In this document: positions 25,988 to 33,680 of the stretch, piece by piece
How the letters are laid out: each line of letters begins with the position of its first letter
How positions within the stretch are numbered: the first letter of the stretch is position 1
The notes under the pieces: generated by a model
Seen by the model: the letters and a program-made list of their open reading frames with translations, nothing else
Told to the model about the DNA's origin: nothing
The model's database searches: none
NCBI GenBank assembly: GCA_023387815.1
Contig: JAEWHK010000007.1
Coordinates: 1 to 62,594, forward strand
Direction: 5' to 3'
Length of the DNA stretch: 62,594 bases
DNA from: Pseudomonadota bacterium
GTDB taxonomy: Bacteria > Pseudomonadota > Gammaproteobacteria > Burkholderiales > Burkholderiaceae_B
Position numbers and translations under genes: made by a program

Positions 25988-26476
25988 TTATGGTTTCTTG
26001 CCAACCAGAAAAGTACGTTCAAAAACCATAATCTGCTCTTCACGCTGGTTGAAGGCTGTTGTTTTGACCGTGACAATTCCCTGTGACGGACGGGACTTGG
26101 ATTCTCGGACATCCAGCACTTCCGATTCGGCGTACAACGTATCTCCAGCGAAAACAGGATTAGTCAACTTGATATCCTTCCAGCCCAGATTGGCGATCGC
26201 CTGCCCGCTGACATCATTGACCGACATGCCGAGCACAATGGCTAGTGTCAGACCACTACTGACCAGCAACTTTCCGAACTCACTTTTTTCGGCAAACGCC
26301 TGATCACAATGCATAGGGTGATAGTTCATCGTGAGCAGCGAGAACTGGATATTGTCTGCATCAGTTAACGTGCGTCCCGGGCGATGTTCATAGACATCTC
26401 CCACAGTGAACTCCTCAAGATAACGACCGTATCTGGCGCGATAACGATTCGGGGCAACCTGTTCGACTGAAAGCAT
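25988..26476 (-). CDS. MaoC-type hotdog dehydratase, candidate itaconyl/mesaconyl-CoA hydratase
   Basis: A 162-residue single hotdog domain with the MaoC signature: RYLEEFTVGDVYEHRPGRTL, DADNIQFSLLTMNYHPMHCD with the catalytic Asp and His region, and LLVSSGLTLAIVLGMSVNDV. The N-H-PMHCD arrangement is typical of enoyl-CoA hydratase 2 and mesaconyl-CoA hydratase relatives. GGAGACG before the ATG supports the start. It is the first gene of the operon, and the 362 bases upstream carry two TRTCCGGACA sites. In the itaconate pathway this enzyme (Ich) hydrates itaconyl-CoA to citramalyl-CoA. Alone the family does not fix the substrate. Confidence 0.88.
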   Translation of the reverse strand: MLSVEQVAPNRYRARYGRYLEEFTVGDVYEHRPGRTLTDADNIQFSLLTMNYHPMHCDQAFAEKSEFGKLLVSSGLTLAIVLGMSVNDVSGQAIANLGWKDIKLTNPVFAGDTLYAESEVLDVRESKSRPSQGIVTVKTTAFNQREEQIMVFERTFLVGKKP

Positions 26477-26497
26477 TACGTCTCCTTTTTAGTAATT

Positions 26498-26507
26498 TGT
26501 CCGGACA
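26498..26507. promoter_or_regulatory. Perfect palindrome TGTCCGGACA, probable GntR operator
   Basis: A ten-base perfect palindrome only 22 bases upstream of the MaoC start codon, that is within the leader or promoter of the eight-gene operon. The GT-N4-AC core fits GntR operators. A near-identical site at 26720-26729 supports function. Confidence 0.6.
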
Positions 26508-26719
26508 TTATGATAATGATATTAATTTTGTTTTGAATTTGTGTCAATGCTTTTGTGTGAATCGAAAATAACATCATGACTCTCAAGAAGAAACAAATTA
26601 TTCATAGGACTGATGAGCAATCCGTATTCGGCGTTGATGGAATTTCGGGGCGAAGCACCCCAAAAACGGGGCATTGTCTCCCGTCTAAATTGACAGATTA
26701 CCCTTTTAATGACACTATT

Positions 26720-26729
26720 TATCCGGACA
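26720..26729. promoter_or_regulatory. Second TRTCCGGACA site upstream of the Bug gene
   Basis: The sequence TATCCGGACA differs from the palindrome at 26498-26507 at one base. It is 222 bases from that site and about 110 bases before the start of the divergent Bug gene, so one regulator could control both directions, possibly with looping. Confidence 0.5.
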
Positions 26730-26838
26730 AACAACCAAATAGTTATTACTTCGTTTGTCATCACTTCTTTATGCAGGTGTGCGATGATGAATGAAAACCG
26801 GAGATCCTGCACAAAACAAAATCATCCTGGAGACAAAA

Positions 26839-27810
26839 ATGTTCGAACTGCTTTCCCTGCTTTTTTCCGGCTTGCTGCTATTTTCCAGTACAGGCTTAGT
26901 CAACGCGTACGATTTCAGCGGCAAACCGATCACATTTGTCGTTCCTTATAATCCCGGCGGCGGCACAGACACGATCGCGAGAAGATTGTCCACTCAGTTG
27001 TCCAAACAACTCAACACTAGTGTGATTGTTGAAAACAAGGCCGGTGCGGACGGTATCATTGGCACATCTTCGGTTGTACGCTCCAAGCCAGACGGACACA
27101 CGTACGCACTTGTCGTCAATACTCATGTAGTCAATCCTCTTTTCCACAAAACAATGCCGTATGACACTCTGAAGGATCTGACCGGTGTCACCATGATTGC
27201 CAAATCTCCCCTTGTGCTTGTTGTGCCCAAAAACCTGGGTGTCAGAACTTTGAACGAATTTCTTGAGTTGGTACGTAAGAATCCGCAAAAATTTGCCTAT
27301 GGCAGTTCAGAGAACTTCACAAAACTGGTTGGAGCGCGTTTCGTCAAAGAACAAAAACTGGATATGATCAATGTCCCGTATAGTGGCGGCGCGCCGTTGA
27401 TGACTGACGTGGCGTCAGGCAATACCACGCTGGGAGTTGGCAGTATCATGGCGGCAAACGCGTACATCACCTCTGGCAAAGTCGTCCCTATCGCTCTGAC
27501 AGGTGACAAAGAAAATGATTTCCTGCCCGGCGTTCAAACGCTGAAGGAACAAGGGATGCCGGACTTTTCCATGTACGTGACCTATAGTTTGTTTGCACCA
27601 GCAGGGACACCCGCAAACATTGTGCAGGCAATGCAGAAGGAAATCAGAAAGGCAGTCCTGAGCAAGGAAGTTAAAGACGCCCTGCAAGCACAGGTGGCAG
27701 AACCCGTCGCCAATCCGGTCGACGAGTTCAATCGCGAGTTGCTTGCGGAGTATTCAGACCTGAGTGCGCTGGCCGGCAGCATTGGACTCAAAGTGAGTCA
27801 ATCCAATTGA
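26839..27810 (+). CDS. Bug-type tripartite tricarboxylate receptor
   Basis: A 323-residue binding protein from the ATG at 26839, which has GGAGA upstream and a signal peptide directly after it (LLSLLFSGLLLFSSTGLVNA); an upstream start at 26791 would bury the signal. Mature motifs: DFSGKPITFVVPYNPGGGTD, NKAGADGIIGTSSVVRSKPD, NVPYSGGAPLMTDVASGNTT. The usual loop YKG is YSG here. It is the only plus-strand gene in this stretch and is divergent from the itaconate-like operon, sharing its control region and probably its GntR regulator, so it may be a second binding protein for the same pathway. It converges with another Bug gene at 27910. Confidence 0.93.
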   Translation: MFELLSLLFSGLLLFSSTGLVNAYDFSGKPITFVVPYNPGGGTDTIARRLSTQLSKQLNTSVIVENKAGADGIIGTSSVVRSKPDGHTYALVVNTHVVNPLFHKTMPYDTLKDLTGVTMIAKSPLVLVVPKNLGVRTLNEFLELVRKNPQKFAYGSSENFTKLVGARFVKEQKLDMINVPYSGGAPLMTDVASGNTTLGVGSIMAANAYITSGKVVPIALTGDKENDFLPGVQTLKEQGMPDFSMYVTYSLFAPAGTPANIVQAMQKEIRKAVLSKEVKDALQAQVAEPVANPVDEFNRELLAEYSDLSALAGSIGLKVSQSN

Positions 27811-27817
27811 ACGTCCA

Positions 27818-27846
27818 GGTGTGAACATTGTTGCGACGTTCACACC
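27818..27846 (+). terminator. Hairpin between two convergent Bug genes
   Basis: GGTGTGAAC at 27818-27826 pairs perfectly with GTTCACACC at 27838-27846 around an eleven-base loop, eight bases after the Bug stop. No T-run follows on either strand, so it may be a Rho-dependent end, an RNA-stabilising stem or an incomplete terminator for both convergent genes. Confidence 0.5.
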
Positions 27847-27909
27847 CAATGAATCCGCTATTGCTGACAATGATTCATTTATGCCATACCCACAGGCGCA
27901 TCACAATCG

Positions 27910-28878
27910 TCATTTCGCCGTGATGCCTCCCTTGTCTGCTACCTGCTGCCATTTTTTCTTCTCATTTTCAAGAAACACACGAAATTCTGCGGGTTTATCC
28001 AAGGTCACCGTGGCACCCTGCGCTTTGAGCTGTTCAGCAATTTTAGGATCCTGTGTTGCCGTATTCAGACTGTCGTTGATTTTCGCGACAATGGCATCTG
28101 GCATATTCTTAGGCCCGAAGAATCCATACCAGCTTAGAGACTCCACTTCGGGATGACCCGTTTGCTTGAAAGTTACTGCATCTGGAAAGACGTCCAATGG
28201 CGTGTCCGCTGCAACCGCAATCACCTTGAGCTGACCCGACTTCACATAGGGTAGCACGGTGAGCACACTGGTAACGCCCGAATCAACATGACCACCCACG
28301 ATATCTACCATCAATGGTGATCCGCCTTTATAGGGAAGAGGTACCGACTTGATGCCCGTGGCCTGGCGAATCAGCTCACCGGTCAGCTGGGTCTGTCCTT
28401 CTGAATACCCAATGCTGACATCCTGCTTTTTGCCTTCATCGATATAGGCCGGCAGATCCTTGAATTTGCCGTCGTTTTTCACCGCAAGGATCGATGGAGA
28501 AACGGCAAACCGGGTGATTGGCGTAAAGTCCGTTTGCGGATCAAACGGCACACTCTTGGTCAGAATTTTATTGATGACGTGGGAGCCAACCACAAGCATG
28601 ATCTTATAACCGTCAGGCGCCGAGCGCTGAACATCAGCCGAGCCGATGATGCCGTTGGCCCCGGCCTTGTTTTCTACTACCACAGTCTGTTTCCAGATTT
28701 CAGACAGCTTGGCGCCAATCATTCTGGCAAGAATATCCGTTCCTCCGCCGGGAGCGTAGGGAACAATCAGTACTACCGGCTTTTCGGGCCACTTAGCTGC
28801 ATCCTGCGCCCACGCGGCGCTACCCGCCAGCGAAAGCATTGTCGTACATACCACTATTTTTTTAATCATTGATTTCAT
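27910..28878 (-). CDS. Bug-type tripartite tricarboxylate receptor
   Basis: A 322-residue binding protein with a signal peptide (IVVCTTMLSLAGSAAWA) and mature start AAKWPEKPVVLIVPYAPGGG. Family segments: NKAGANGIIGSADVQRSAPD, SIGYSEGQTQLTGELIRQAT and PLPYKGGSPLMVDIVGGHVD. It follows the isocitrate-lyase-family gene by 24 bases in an operon that starts with an FCD-type GntR gene, so it probably binds a hydroxy- or keto-acid cleaved by that lyase. It converges with the Bug gene at 26839-27810, to which it is paralogous but clearly diverged. Confidence 0.94.
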   Translation of the reverse strand: MKSMIKKIVVCTTMLSLAGSAAWAQDAAKWPEKPVVLIVPYAPGGGTDILARMIGAKLSEIWKQTVVVENKAGANGIIGSADVQRSAPDGYKIMLVVGSHVINKILTKSVPFDPQTDFTPITRFAVSPSILAVKNDGKFKDLPAYIDEGKKQDVSIGYSEGQTQLTGELIRQATGIKSVPLPYKGGSPLMVDIVGGHVDSGVTSVLTVLPYVKSGQLKVIAVAADTPLDVFPDAVTFKQTGHPEVESLSWYGFFGPKNMPDAIVAKINDSLNTATQDPKIAEQLKAQGATVTLDKPAEFRVFLENEKKKWQQVADKGGITAK

Positions 28879-28902
28879 TTGTCTCCACCTTTTCTTATCC
28901 GG

Positions 28903-29784
28903 TTATTGTGTTGATTCCAGGTCTTTGTATTTATCGTCGAAATCCCAGACTTTCTGAAATCCCATCAGTCTGCTGAACGATTCAAATTCAGCCAGCTCGG
29001 CGTAGCCGACCGAGTCGCCAGTCTTTTTCAAATGGCCGTATGCCGATTCGAGTGCCTTGCCCATGGCAAGAAAACCCAGACCAGGATGAATGGCCAGAGA
29101 AAATCCCATCTGTTCCAGTTCCTGCGCAGTGGGCTGTGGTGTTTTTCCACCTTCCACAATGTTTGCAACCAGCGGCACGTCAAAGCGCCGACCAATCGCT
29201 TCCAGTTCTTCCCGCGACTCCGGAGACTCGACGAAAAGCACATCGGCGCCCGCCTGCAAATAGCAGTCAGCACGTCTGAGCGCCTCGTCCAGTCCTAGCG
29301 TTGTACGCGCATCGGTACGGGCAATAATCAGAAACTCGTCCCTGTTGCCTCGTGCGTCGACAGCGACGCGAATCTTGGCTGCCATATCGGTGGCGGCAAT
29401 AACACGTCTTCCTTTTGTATGCCCGCATTTTTTGGGAAACTGCTGATCCTCTAGCTGTATGCCCGCTGCGCCGGCACGAATATATCCATCAACTGTGTGA
29501 GCCACATTCAGCAAACCGCCATAACCGGTATCGCCATCACAAATTATCGGGGTTGATGTCGCTGAGCAAAAAGCGTGCACACGATTGACCATATCCGAGT
29601 ATGTCGCCAGACCGGCATCCGGCAAACCCAGGTGGGAAGCCACGGTTCCATAGCCGGTCATATACAGGCAGGGAAAGTCCAGCTGATCTGCAAGTTTGAG
29701 TGAGATGAGGTCAAAAATGCCTGGTGAAACAATCAACTTCTTCTGGTTCAGCAAGGCTTTGAGCGAGACTGCCTGGTTCTGCAT
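28903..29784 (-). CDS. Isocitrate lyase/PEP mutase family lyase or decarboxylase
   Basis: A 293-residue TIM-barrel protein. The catalytic loop reads QFPKKCGHTKGR with Cys120, as in isocitrate, methylisocitrate and dimethylmalate lyases; PEP mutases lack this Cys. Metal ligands lie in CDGDTGYGG (D83, D85) and QLEDQ (E112, D113), and IIARTDART is the next conserved strand. It should therefore break a C-C bond of a 2- or 3-carboxylate to pyruvate or oxaloacetate-like products. At 293 residues it is the size of PrpB or dimethylmalate lyase, not of isocitrate lyase. It lies 33 bases after the FCD regulator and before a Bug gene. The substrate is unknown. Confidence 0.9.
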   Translation of the reverse strand: MQNQAVSLKALLNQKKLIVSPGIFDLISLKLADQLDFPCLYMTGYGTVASHLGLPDAGLATYSDMVNRVHAFCSATSTPIICDGDTGYGGLLNVAHTVDGYIRAGAAGIQLEDQQFPKKCGHTKGRRVIAATDMAAKIRVAVDARGNRDEFLIIARTDARTTLGLDEALRRADCYLQAGADVLFVESPESREELEAIGRRFDVPLVANIVEGGKTPQPTAQELEQMGFSLAIHPGLGFLAMGKALESAYGHLKKTGDSVGYAELAEFESFSRLMGFQKVWDFDDKYKDLESTQ

Positions 29785-29817
29785 GAAATCTCCTTTAATG
29801 AATCGATATTGAAATAA

Positions 29818-30480
29818 TCAGCATTCCTGTGACGTCGTCGTCTGCGTCAGTCTGGAAATCACGGTATTTTTTGCGGCCAGAATATGGCTCAGCATGACAC
29901 TTTCGGCCCACTGCGCATCTCGAGCCCTTGCGGCCTCAACGATTTCGTAGTGATGTGCATTGCTTCTGGCTGTTTCCTGCGGCGTAAACTGGCGAAAAGT
30001 CCAGATCACCAGTGGCAGCTCCACCAGATTATTCAGAATGGCCACTGCGCGCGGATTGCCCGACGCTGTAAGCAACGTTTTATGAAACAGATGATTCGCC
30101 TGTGTACGTTTCTGAATCGCAGCCTCACCGGCGGTGTTGGAAAATCGGGCAATATCGTCGGCATAAGTCTGGAGTGCGTTCAGTTGTTCGGCGTCAAGCC
30201 GACTGACGGCGCAGCCGGTCAGATAAGGTTCCAGACGAACCCGGATATCAAAAATGTGCTCCAGATCAACATGCGACCACTTTGTTACGTGTACCCCCTG
30301 ATTGGGCACGTTTTCCAGCCAGCCCTCTGAGATGAGCCGCCGGAAAGCTTCGCGCAGTGGTGTACGGCTAACGCCATATTTTTGCGCAACCGCGATTTCC
30401 TTTATTCGGTCTCCCGGACGGTAAACCTGGTTCAGTATGTCTGAACGCACACCATGATAGGCAATTTCAGAAGAGGACAT
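29818..30480 (-). CDS. GntR-family regulator, FCD (FadR/VanR) type
   Basis: A 220-residue regulator. The winged helix is at about 10-75 (AVAQKYGVSRTPLREAFRRL, then SEGWLENVPNQGVHVTKWS), and the all-helical FCD domain follows (FDIRVRLEPYLTGCAVSRLD; HHYEIVEAARARDAQWAESV), with His residues that usually hold a metal and a carboxylate ligand. It is first in its operon (lyase, Bug). A perfect 14-base palindrome TATTGTATACAATA lies 41 bases upstream, with a second near-copy further away, both fitting the TTGTATACAA-type operators of FCD regulators. Self-repression with release by an organic acid is the likely mode. Confidence 0.92.
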   Translation of the reverse strand: MSSSEIAYHGVRSDILNQVYRPGDRIKEIAVAQKYGVSRTPLREAFRRLISEGWLENVPNQGVHVTKWSHVDLEHIFDIRVRLEPYLTGCAVSRLDAEQLNALQTYADDIARFSNTAGEAAIQKRTQANHLFHKTLLTASGNPRAVAILNNLVELPLVIWTFRQFTPQETARSNAHHYEIVEAARARDAQWAESVMLSHILAAKNTVISRLTQTTTSQEC

Positions 30481-30520
30481 GGGTATTGTTTCCGCAGAAC
30501 GGCTCTAATTACACTCGTCA

Positions 30521-30534
30521 TATTGTATACAATA
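30521..30534. promoter_or_regulatory. Perfect 14-base palindrome, probable FCD-GntR operator
   Basis: TATTGTATACAATA is fully self-complementary and lies 41 bases upstream of the FCD regulator start codon. TTGTATACAA-like sites are common operators of FCD-type GntR regulators. Confidence 0.7.
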
Positions 30535-30583
30535 CTTAATTTTTTCATGTTCTTTTTGAAAAATGTCCAATTTTTTATCCATT

Positions 30584-30593
30584 TTGTATGCAA
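30584..30593. promoter_or_regulatory. Second, one-mismatch copy of the FCD operator
   Basis: TTGTATGCAA differs from the core TTGTATACAA of the first site at one base. It lies about 60 bases further from the regulator start, between it and the divergent MazG-like gene. Confidence 0.45.
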
Positions 30594-30731
30594 TCAACGG
30601 TTCCTTCAAGAGCGATGGAACCCTTCAATTAATGACATTGAACAAAGTACTGGTAAACACGCCAGGCTTTGAACGACAATCGGTATAGTGATCGAACACA
30701 GCGATCCACTGCTATCCAGGACACATAACAG

Positions 30732-31094
30732 ATGAAACCGACTTTAATCGACATACATGAACAACTCGAAGCCTTCGCGCGGGAACGCGAATGGAACAAC
30801 TATCATTCGCCAAAGAATATTGCCATGGCACTGTCTGTGGAGGCCGCAGAACTGCTGGAGATTTTTCAATGGAAAACCGAAGCGGAATCGGCTGCGTTGA
30901 GCGAAAAGGATCATGAGGCAGCACGTCATGAAATTGCAGATGTTTTTCTCTACCTGCTTACTATCAGTCGTGTACTGAACATTGATATTTTGCAGGCGGC
31001 ACAGGACAAACTGCGATTGAATGCGCAGAAATACCCCATATCAAAAAGCAAAGGCAATGCCCTGAAATATGACGAGTTTGATAAGCAACCGTAA
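30732..31094 (+). CDS. MazG-like nucleotide pyrophosphohydrolase
   Basis: A 120-residue all-helical NTP pyrophosphatase of the iMazG/RS21-C6 type. The metal-binding pattern is Glu-x2-Glu in SVEAAELLEIFQWK and Glu-x2-Asp in ARHEIADVFLYLLTISRVLN; the Lys-rich C-terminus (NAQKYPISKSKGNALKYDEF) is usual. It hydrolyses a nucleoside triphosphate, often a modified or non-canonical (d)NTP, to monophosphate and pyrophosphate, a house-cleaning role in the cytoplasm. It is divergent from the FCD regulator and followed after 54 bases by an antibiotic-kinase-like gene. Confidence 0.9.
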   Translation: MKPTLIDIHEQLEAFAREREWNNYHSPKNIAMALSVEAAELLEIFQWKTEAESAALSEKDHEAARHEIADVFLYLLTISRVLNIDILQAAQDKLRLNAQKYPISKSKGNALKYDEFDKQP

Positions 31095-31148
31095 TTGCGA
31101 CTCAAAGATGATCTTGTTCTACACCGGGCCGCGCAAAAGGACATACGG

Positions 31149-31970
31149 GTGACGAGGCCTGACCTATTCGAACCCTGGCTGGAAAAATGGCAACTGTCAC
31201 GCGATGGTGAACCATGGACAACTCACAGCAGTCACCTGCTGCCCGTTCAGTTTGAGGGCTCCGCCGCGATCCTGAAAGTAGCACTGGATAACGAAGAGAT
31301 TCGCGGGGGCAAACTGTTGGACTGGTGGAACGGCAACGGGGCCGCCAGACTGTTAGCTAGTGAAGCGAATGCGTTTGTGATGGAACGCGCGCAAGGAACC
31401 GAATCTCTCATGGATATGGCACTGCATGGCAATGATGATGAAGCCAGCCAGATTGCCTGCCGGACGATCGCCCGCCTGCATGCCCACACAAACATTGCCG
31501 CGCCCGCGCCAGAACTGGTTTCATTGCAAATATGGTTCAGCGAACTCACTGACATCAACCACGATAGCGCGATTTTGCAGACCTGTGCGCGACAGGCAAG
31601 AACGCTGCTGGCAAGGCCACAAGACTTAACGGTGATTCACGGAGATATTCATCACGACAATATTCTTGATTTCGCAGATCGTGGCTGGCTCGCCATCGAT
31701 CCAAAAGGACTATATGGCGAGCGTGGATTTGATTATGCAAATCTTATTGTTAATCCCGACTTGCCAACCGTCACCAATCCGCTGCGTTTTGAGCGGCAGA
31801 TTCATATTATTGCGGACGCCGCGCAGTTGAACAGTCAACGTCTGCTGGCGTGGGTGCTAGCGTTTTCCGGCTTATCCGCAGTCTGGTTTATGCAGGACGG
31901 CAATGAGCAGCAGGCCAGACAGGATCTTGAAGTCGCGCACCTGGCCGCAGGTGCGCTTCATCCGGATTGA
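31149..31970 (+). CDS. Aminoglycoside/hydroxyurea 6-kinase-like protein
   Basis: A protein of 273 residues from the GTG at 31149, which has AAGGA seven bases upstream; the frame can be extended to a TTG at 31095 directly after the MazG stop, but that lacks a ribosome-binding site. The kinase-like fold shows VIHGDIHHDNIL (catalytic loop with the Asp) and WLAIDPKGLYGERGFDYANL (metal-binding Asp), as in streptomycin 6-kinases. Family members in environmental bacteria are often of unknown substrate, so resistance should not be assumed. The N-terminal half carries the nucleotide-binding Lys in SAAILKVAL. It converges with the dodecin gene. Confidence 0.82.
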   Translation: MTRPDLFEPWLEKWQLSRDGEPWTTHSSHLLPVQFEGSAAILKVALDNEEIRGGKLLDWWNGNGAARLLASEANAFVMERAQGTESLMDMALHGNDDEASQIACRTIARLHAHTNIAAPAPELVSLQIWFSELTDINHDSAILQTCARQARTLLARPQDLTVIHGDIHHDNILDFADRGWLAIDPKGLYGERGFDYANLIVNPDLPTVTNPLRFERQIHIIADAAQLNSQRLLAWVLAFSGLSAVWFMQDGNEQQARQDLEVAHLAAGALHPD

Positions 31971-31986
31971 CTGTTAAAGGCTGCAC

Positions 31987-32193
31987 CTATTCCAGCGTAA
32001 AACCGGCCTGTATAGTCACCTGCCAGTGGCCCACTTTGCCGTCTACCACGTGCCCGCGGGTCTCGGTCACTTTGAACCACTGAATATTGCGCACCGTCTC
32101 ACTGGCCTTGGCCAATGCATTACTGACCGCTTCTTCAATACTGACTTTGGACGAGCCGGTCAGTTCAATATGCTTGTATACATGATCAGTCAT
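31987..32193 (-). CDS. Dodecin (flavin-binding storage protein)
   Basis: A 68-residue protein of dodecin length. The conserved region is VYKHIELTGSSKVSIEEAVS, followed by ALAKASETVRNIQWFKVTET, with the Trp-Phe of the flavin-stacking position, and RGHVVDGKVGHWQVTIQAGF. Dodecins assemble into a dodecameric shell that binds riboflavin, FMN or FAD and protects against flavin phototoxicity. AAAGGAGA before the ATG supports the start. It is a single gene, ending 16 bases from the kinase-like gene on the other strand. Confidence 0.93.
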   Translation of the reverse strand: MTDHVYKHIELTGSSKVSIEEAVSNALAKASETVRNIQWFKVTETRGHVVDGKVGHWQVTIQAGFTLE

Positions 32194-32321
32194 GACGTTC
32201 TCCTTTTATTGAGATAGGCACAAACCATGTTACCGAGGTTGTGATATTTATGCAATGCGGAAAACGGATGTCGAACTCTTAGGCACTTGGAAAGCACAGA
32301 TATCCTGTGTTCCAGTAACCC

Positions 32322-33680
32322 TCAGTATGAGGATGTCAGAAACTGCTCAAAGACATCCTCATCCCCCATCTGTCCGCCTTTAAGCATGACTTCTACGCCA
32401 TGCAGTCCCGGCGAATCACTATGCATGGAGCAGACGGTCACACCGGGCGAAAGCACTCCTGCATACGAAAGTGCCCAGACGTCCAGTACAGACATTGCCT
32501 GACTTGAGGTATCTCCTCCGGCAATGCCCAGTCGCGCCAGTCTGGTCTTTTGTTCTGCCAACTGGTTGATGACAGATTCAATAAATCTGGCCGTGCATGC
32601 TGCAAACTCGCCCGTATCAATTTGCGAATCGCGGCCATTTTGCTGATCCACATACGCAAGCACATTTCTCGCATTGCCCAGTGAATCACAGATGAATTGA
32701 CATTGCTGTTGGCGGTATTGCGGATCATTCAGCAATGCGCGTGGCAACAGAGGAATCTTTACAAATCGGTTTGCCGCGGCCACCTGTGCACTCGTAACGG
32801 GAGACAGACTTGCAGCCAGAACAAATGTCGGCCCACTGCCCGTGGATTCGGTCTTTCTCTTCTCTGAAAGCATTGCGGTCGTTCCGCAATGCCTATCCGT
32901 TTCGTTCCCGCAAGCTGCCAGCGCCTGTAATACGACACTCGAGCCGACAACGAGAGCAGTGTTGTAACGTTTGGCCAACCGATGAATTTGTCGTCCAACA
33001 CTTGCCAGCTGCGCGTTATCGGACACATCGAACAGCAGTGACTGATCCATCATCGCACCGTGAAGGCTGCAACGTTCGATGATGCGGTCCACTTGCTCAT
33101 CCAGCACATCTGGCGGCTGCCTGTACGCTGTAAAGGGTACGCTGAATACATCCCGTAATCCCTGGAATTGCAAATGCAATCGCAGGTCGGCTTCATTCAT
33201 GGGCGTCACCGGATGACACTGCATGGTCGGATGCCGATCAATGCGATAAATCTCACCAGTACCGCCGGCCGAGGCGAACAGATTACCAAAACAGCAATAT
33301 CGGCCAATTTCTGGTTGTCCGCCAACGATCAATGCGCCTGGCGCACCAACATACTGCCCCAGAATGCGAATAGCCTCGCCCAGGCTACCTGCTTGCGGTG
33401 CACTGTCAAAAGTAGAACAGCATTTGTAATGCAGAACCGGCACTGCCATTTCCTGAAAGAAGCGCCCCACCCTGGGCAGTGCCACCTGCAACTGTTGCGC
33501 AGACATGGAACGTGCGGTGCCGGCAATGCCAATGGCATCTAGGGCCCCCACGCGTGCCAATTGCTGTTGCGTAGGCACATCCAGAAACAGGATACTGCGC
33601 AGATTAGAACGCGCCGCGATGGCCAGCGTGTCCGTCGCGCCGGTAAAATCATCTCCATACCAGCCAAACTTCAGCGTCAT
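32322..33680 (-). CDS. Acid-sugar kinase of the DUF1537 (OtnK/DtnK/OiaK) family
   Basis: A 452-residue kinase in two domains. The N-terminal substrate domain starts LKFGWYGDDFTGATDTLAIA, the DDFTGA motif of DUF1537 proteins. The C-terminal nucleotide-binding domain has LGIAGGDTSSQAMSVLDV and HSDSPGLHGVEVMLKGGQMG, ending GDEDVFEQFL. The family phosphorylates four-carbon acid sugars (threonate, erythronate, 2-oxo-tetronate) and 3-oxo-isoapionate. It overlaps the RuBisCO-like gene by four bases, the combination expected for isoapionate-type pathways where the phosphorylated acid is passed to a RuBisCO-like decarboxylase or transcarboxylase. It is last in the TRAP operon. Exact substrate unproven. 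Confidence 0.9.
   Translation of the reverse strand: MTLKFGWYGDDFTGATDTLAIAARSNLRSILFLDVPTQQQLARVGALDAIGIAGTARSMSAQQLQVALPRVGRFFQEMAVPVLHYKCCSTFDSAPQAGSLGEAIRILGQYVGAPGALIVGGQPEIGRYCCFGNLFASAGGTGEIYRIDRHPTMQCHPVTPMNEADLRLHLQFQGLRDVFSVPFTAYRQPPDVLDEQVDRIIERCSLHGAMMDQSLLFDVSDNAQLASVGRQIHRLAKRYNTALVVGSSVVLQALAACGNETDRHCGTTAMLSEKRKTESTGSGPTFVLAASLSPVTSAQVAAANRFVKIPLLPRALLNDPQYRQQQCQFICDSLGNARNVLAYVDQQNGRDSQIDTGEFAACTARFIESVINQLAEQKTRLARLGIAGGDTSSQAMSVLDVWALSYAGVLSPGVTVCSMHSDSPGLHGVEVMLKGGQMGDEDVFEQFLTSSY

Larger units (their letters stand above)
26477..26838. other. Divergent regulatory region between the itaconate-like operon and a Bug gene
   Basis: This 362-base gap separates the minus-strand MaoC gene from the plus-strand Bug gene. 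It is AT-rich and holds one perfect TGTCCGGACA palindrome 22 bases before the MaoC start codon and one near-copy 110 bases before the Bug start. A GC-rich segment at about 26645-26675 can pair GGGG with CCCC in two alternative ways (GGGGCGAAGCACCCC and CCCCAAAAACGGGG), perhaps a mutually exclusive hairpin pair. Short open frames here have no coding character. Confidence 0.55.

Noticed and set aside
26522..26812. A 96-codon minus-strand frame in the divergent region
   Set aside because: No ribosome-binding site, no family resemblance, and it covers the regulatory palindrome region upstream of two real genes.
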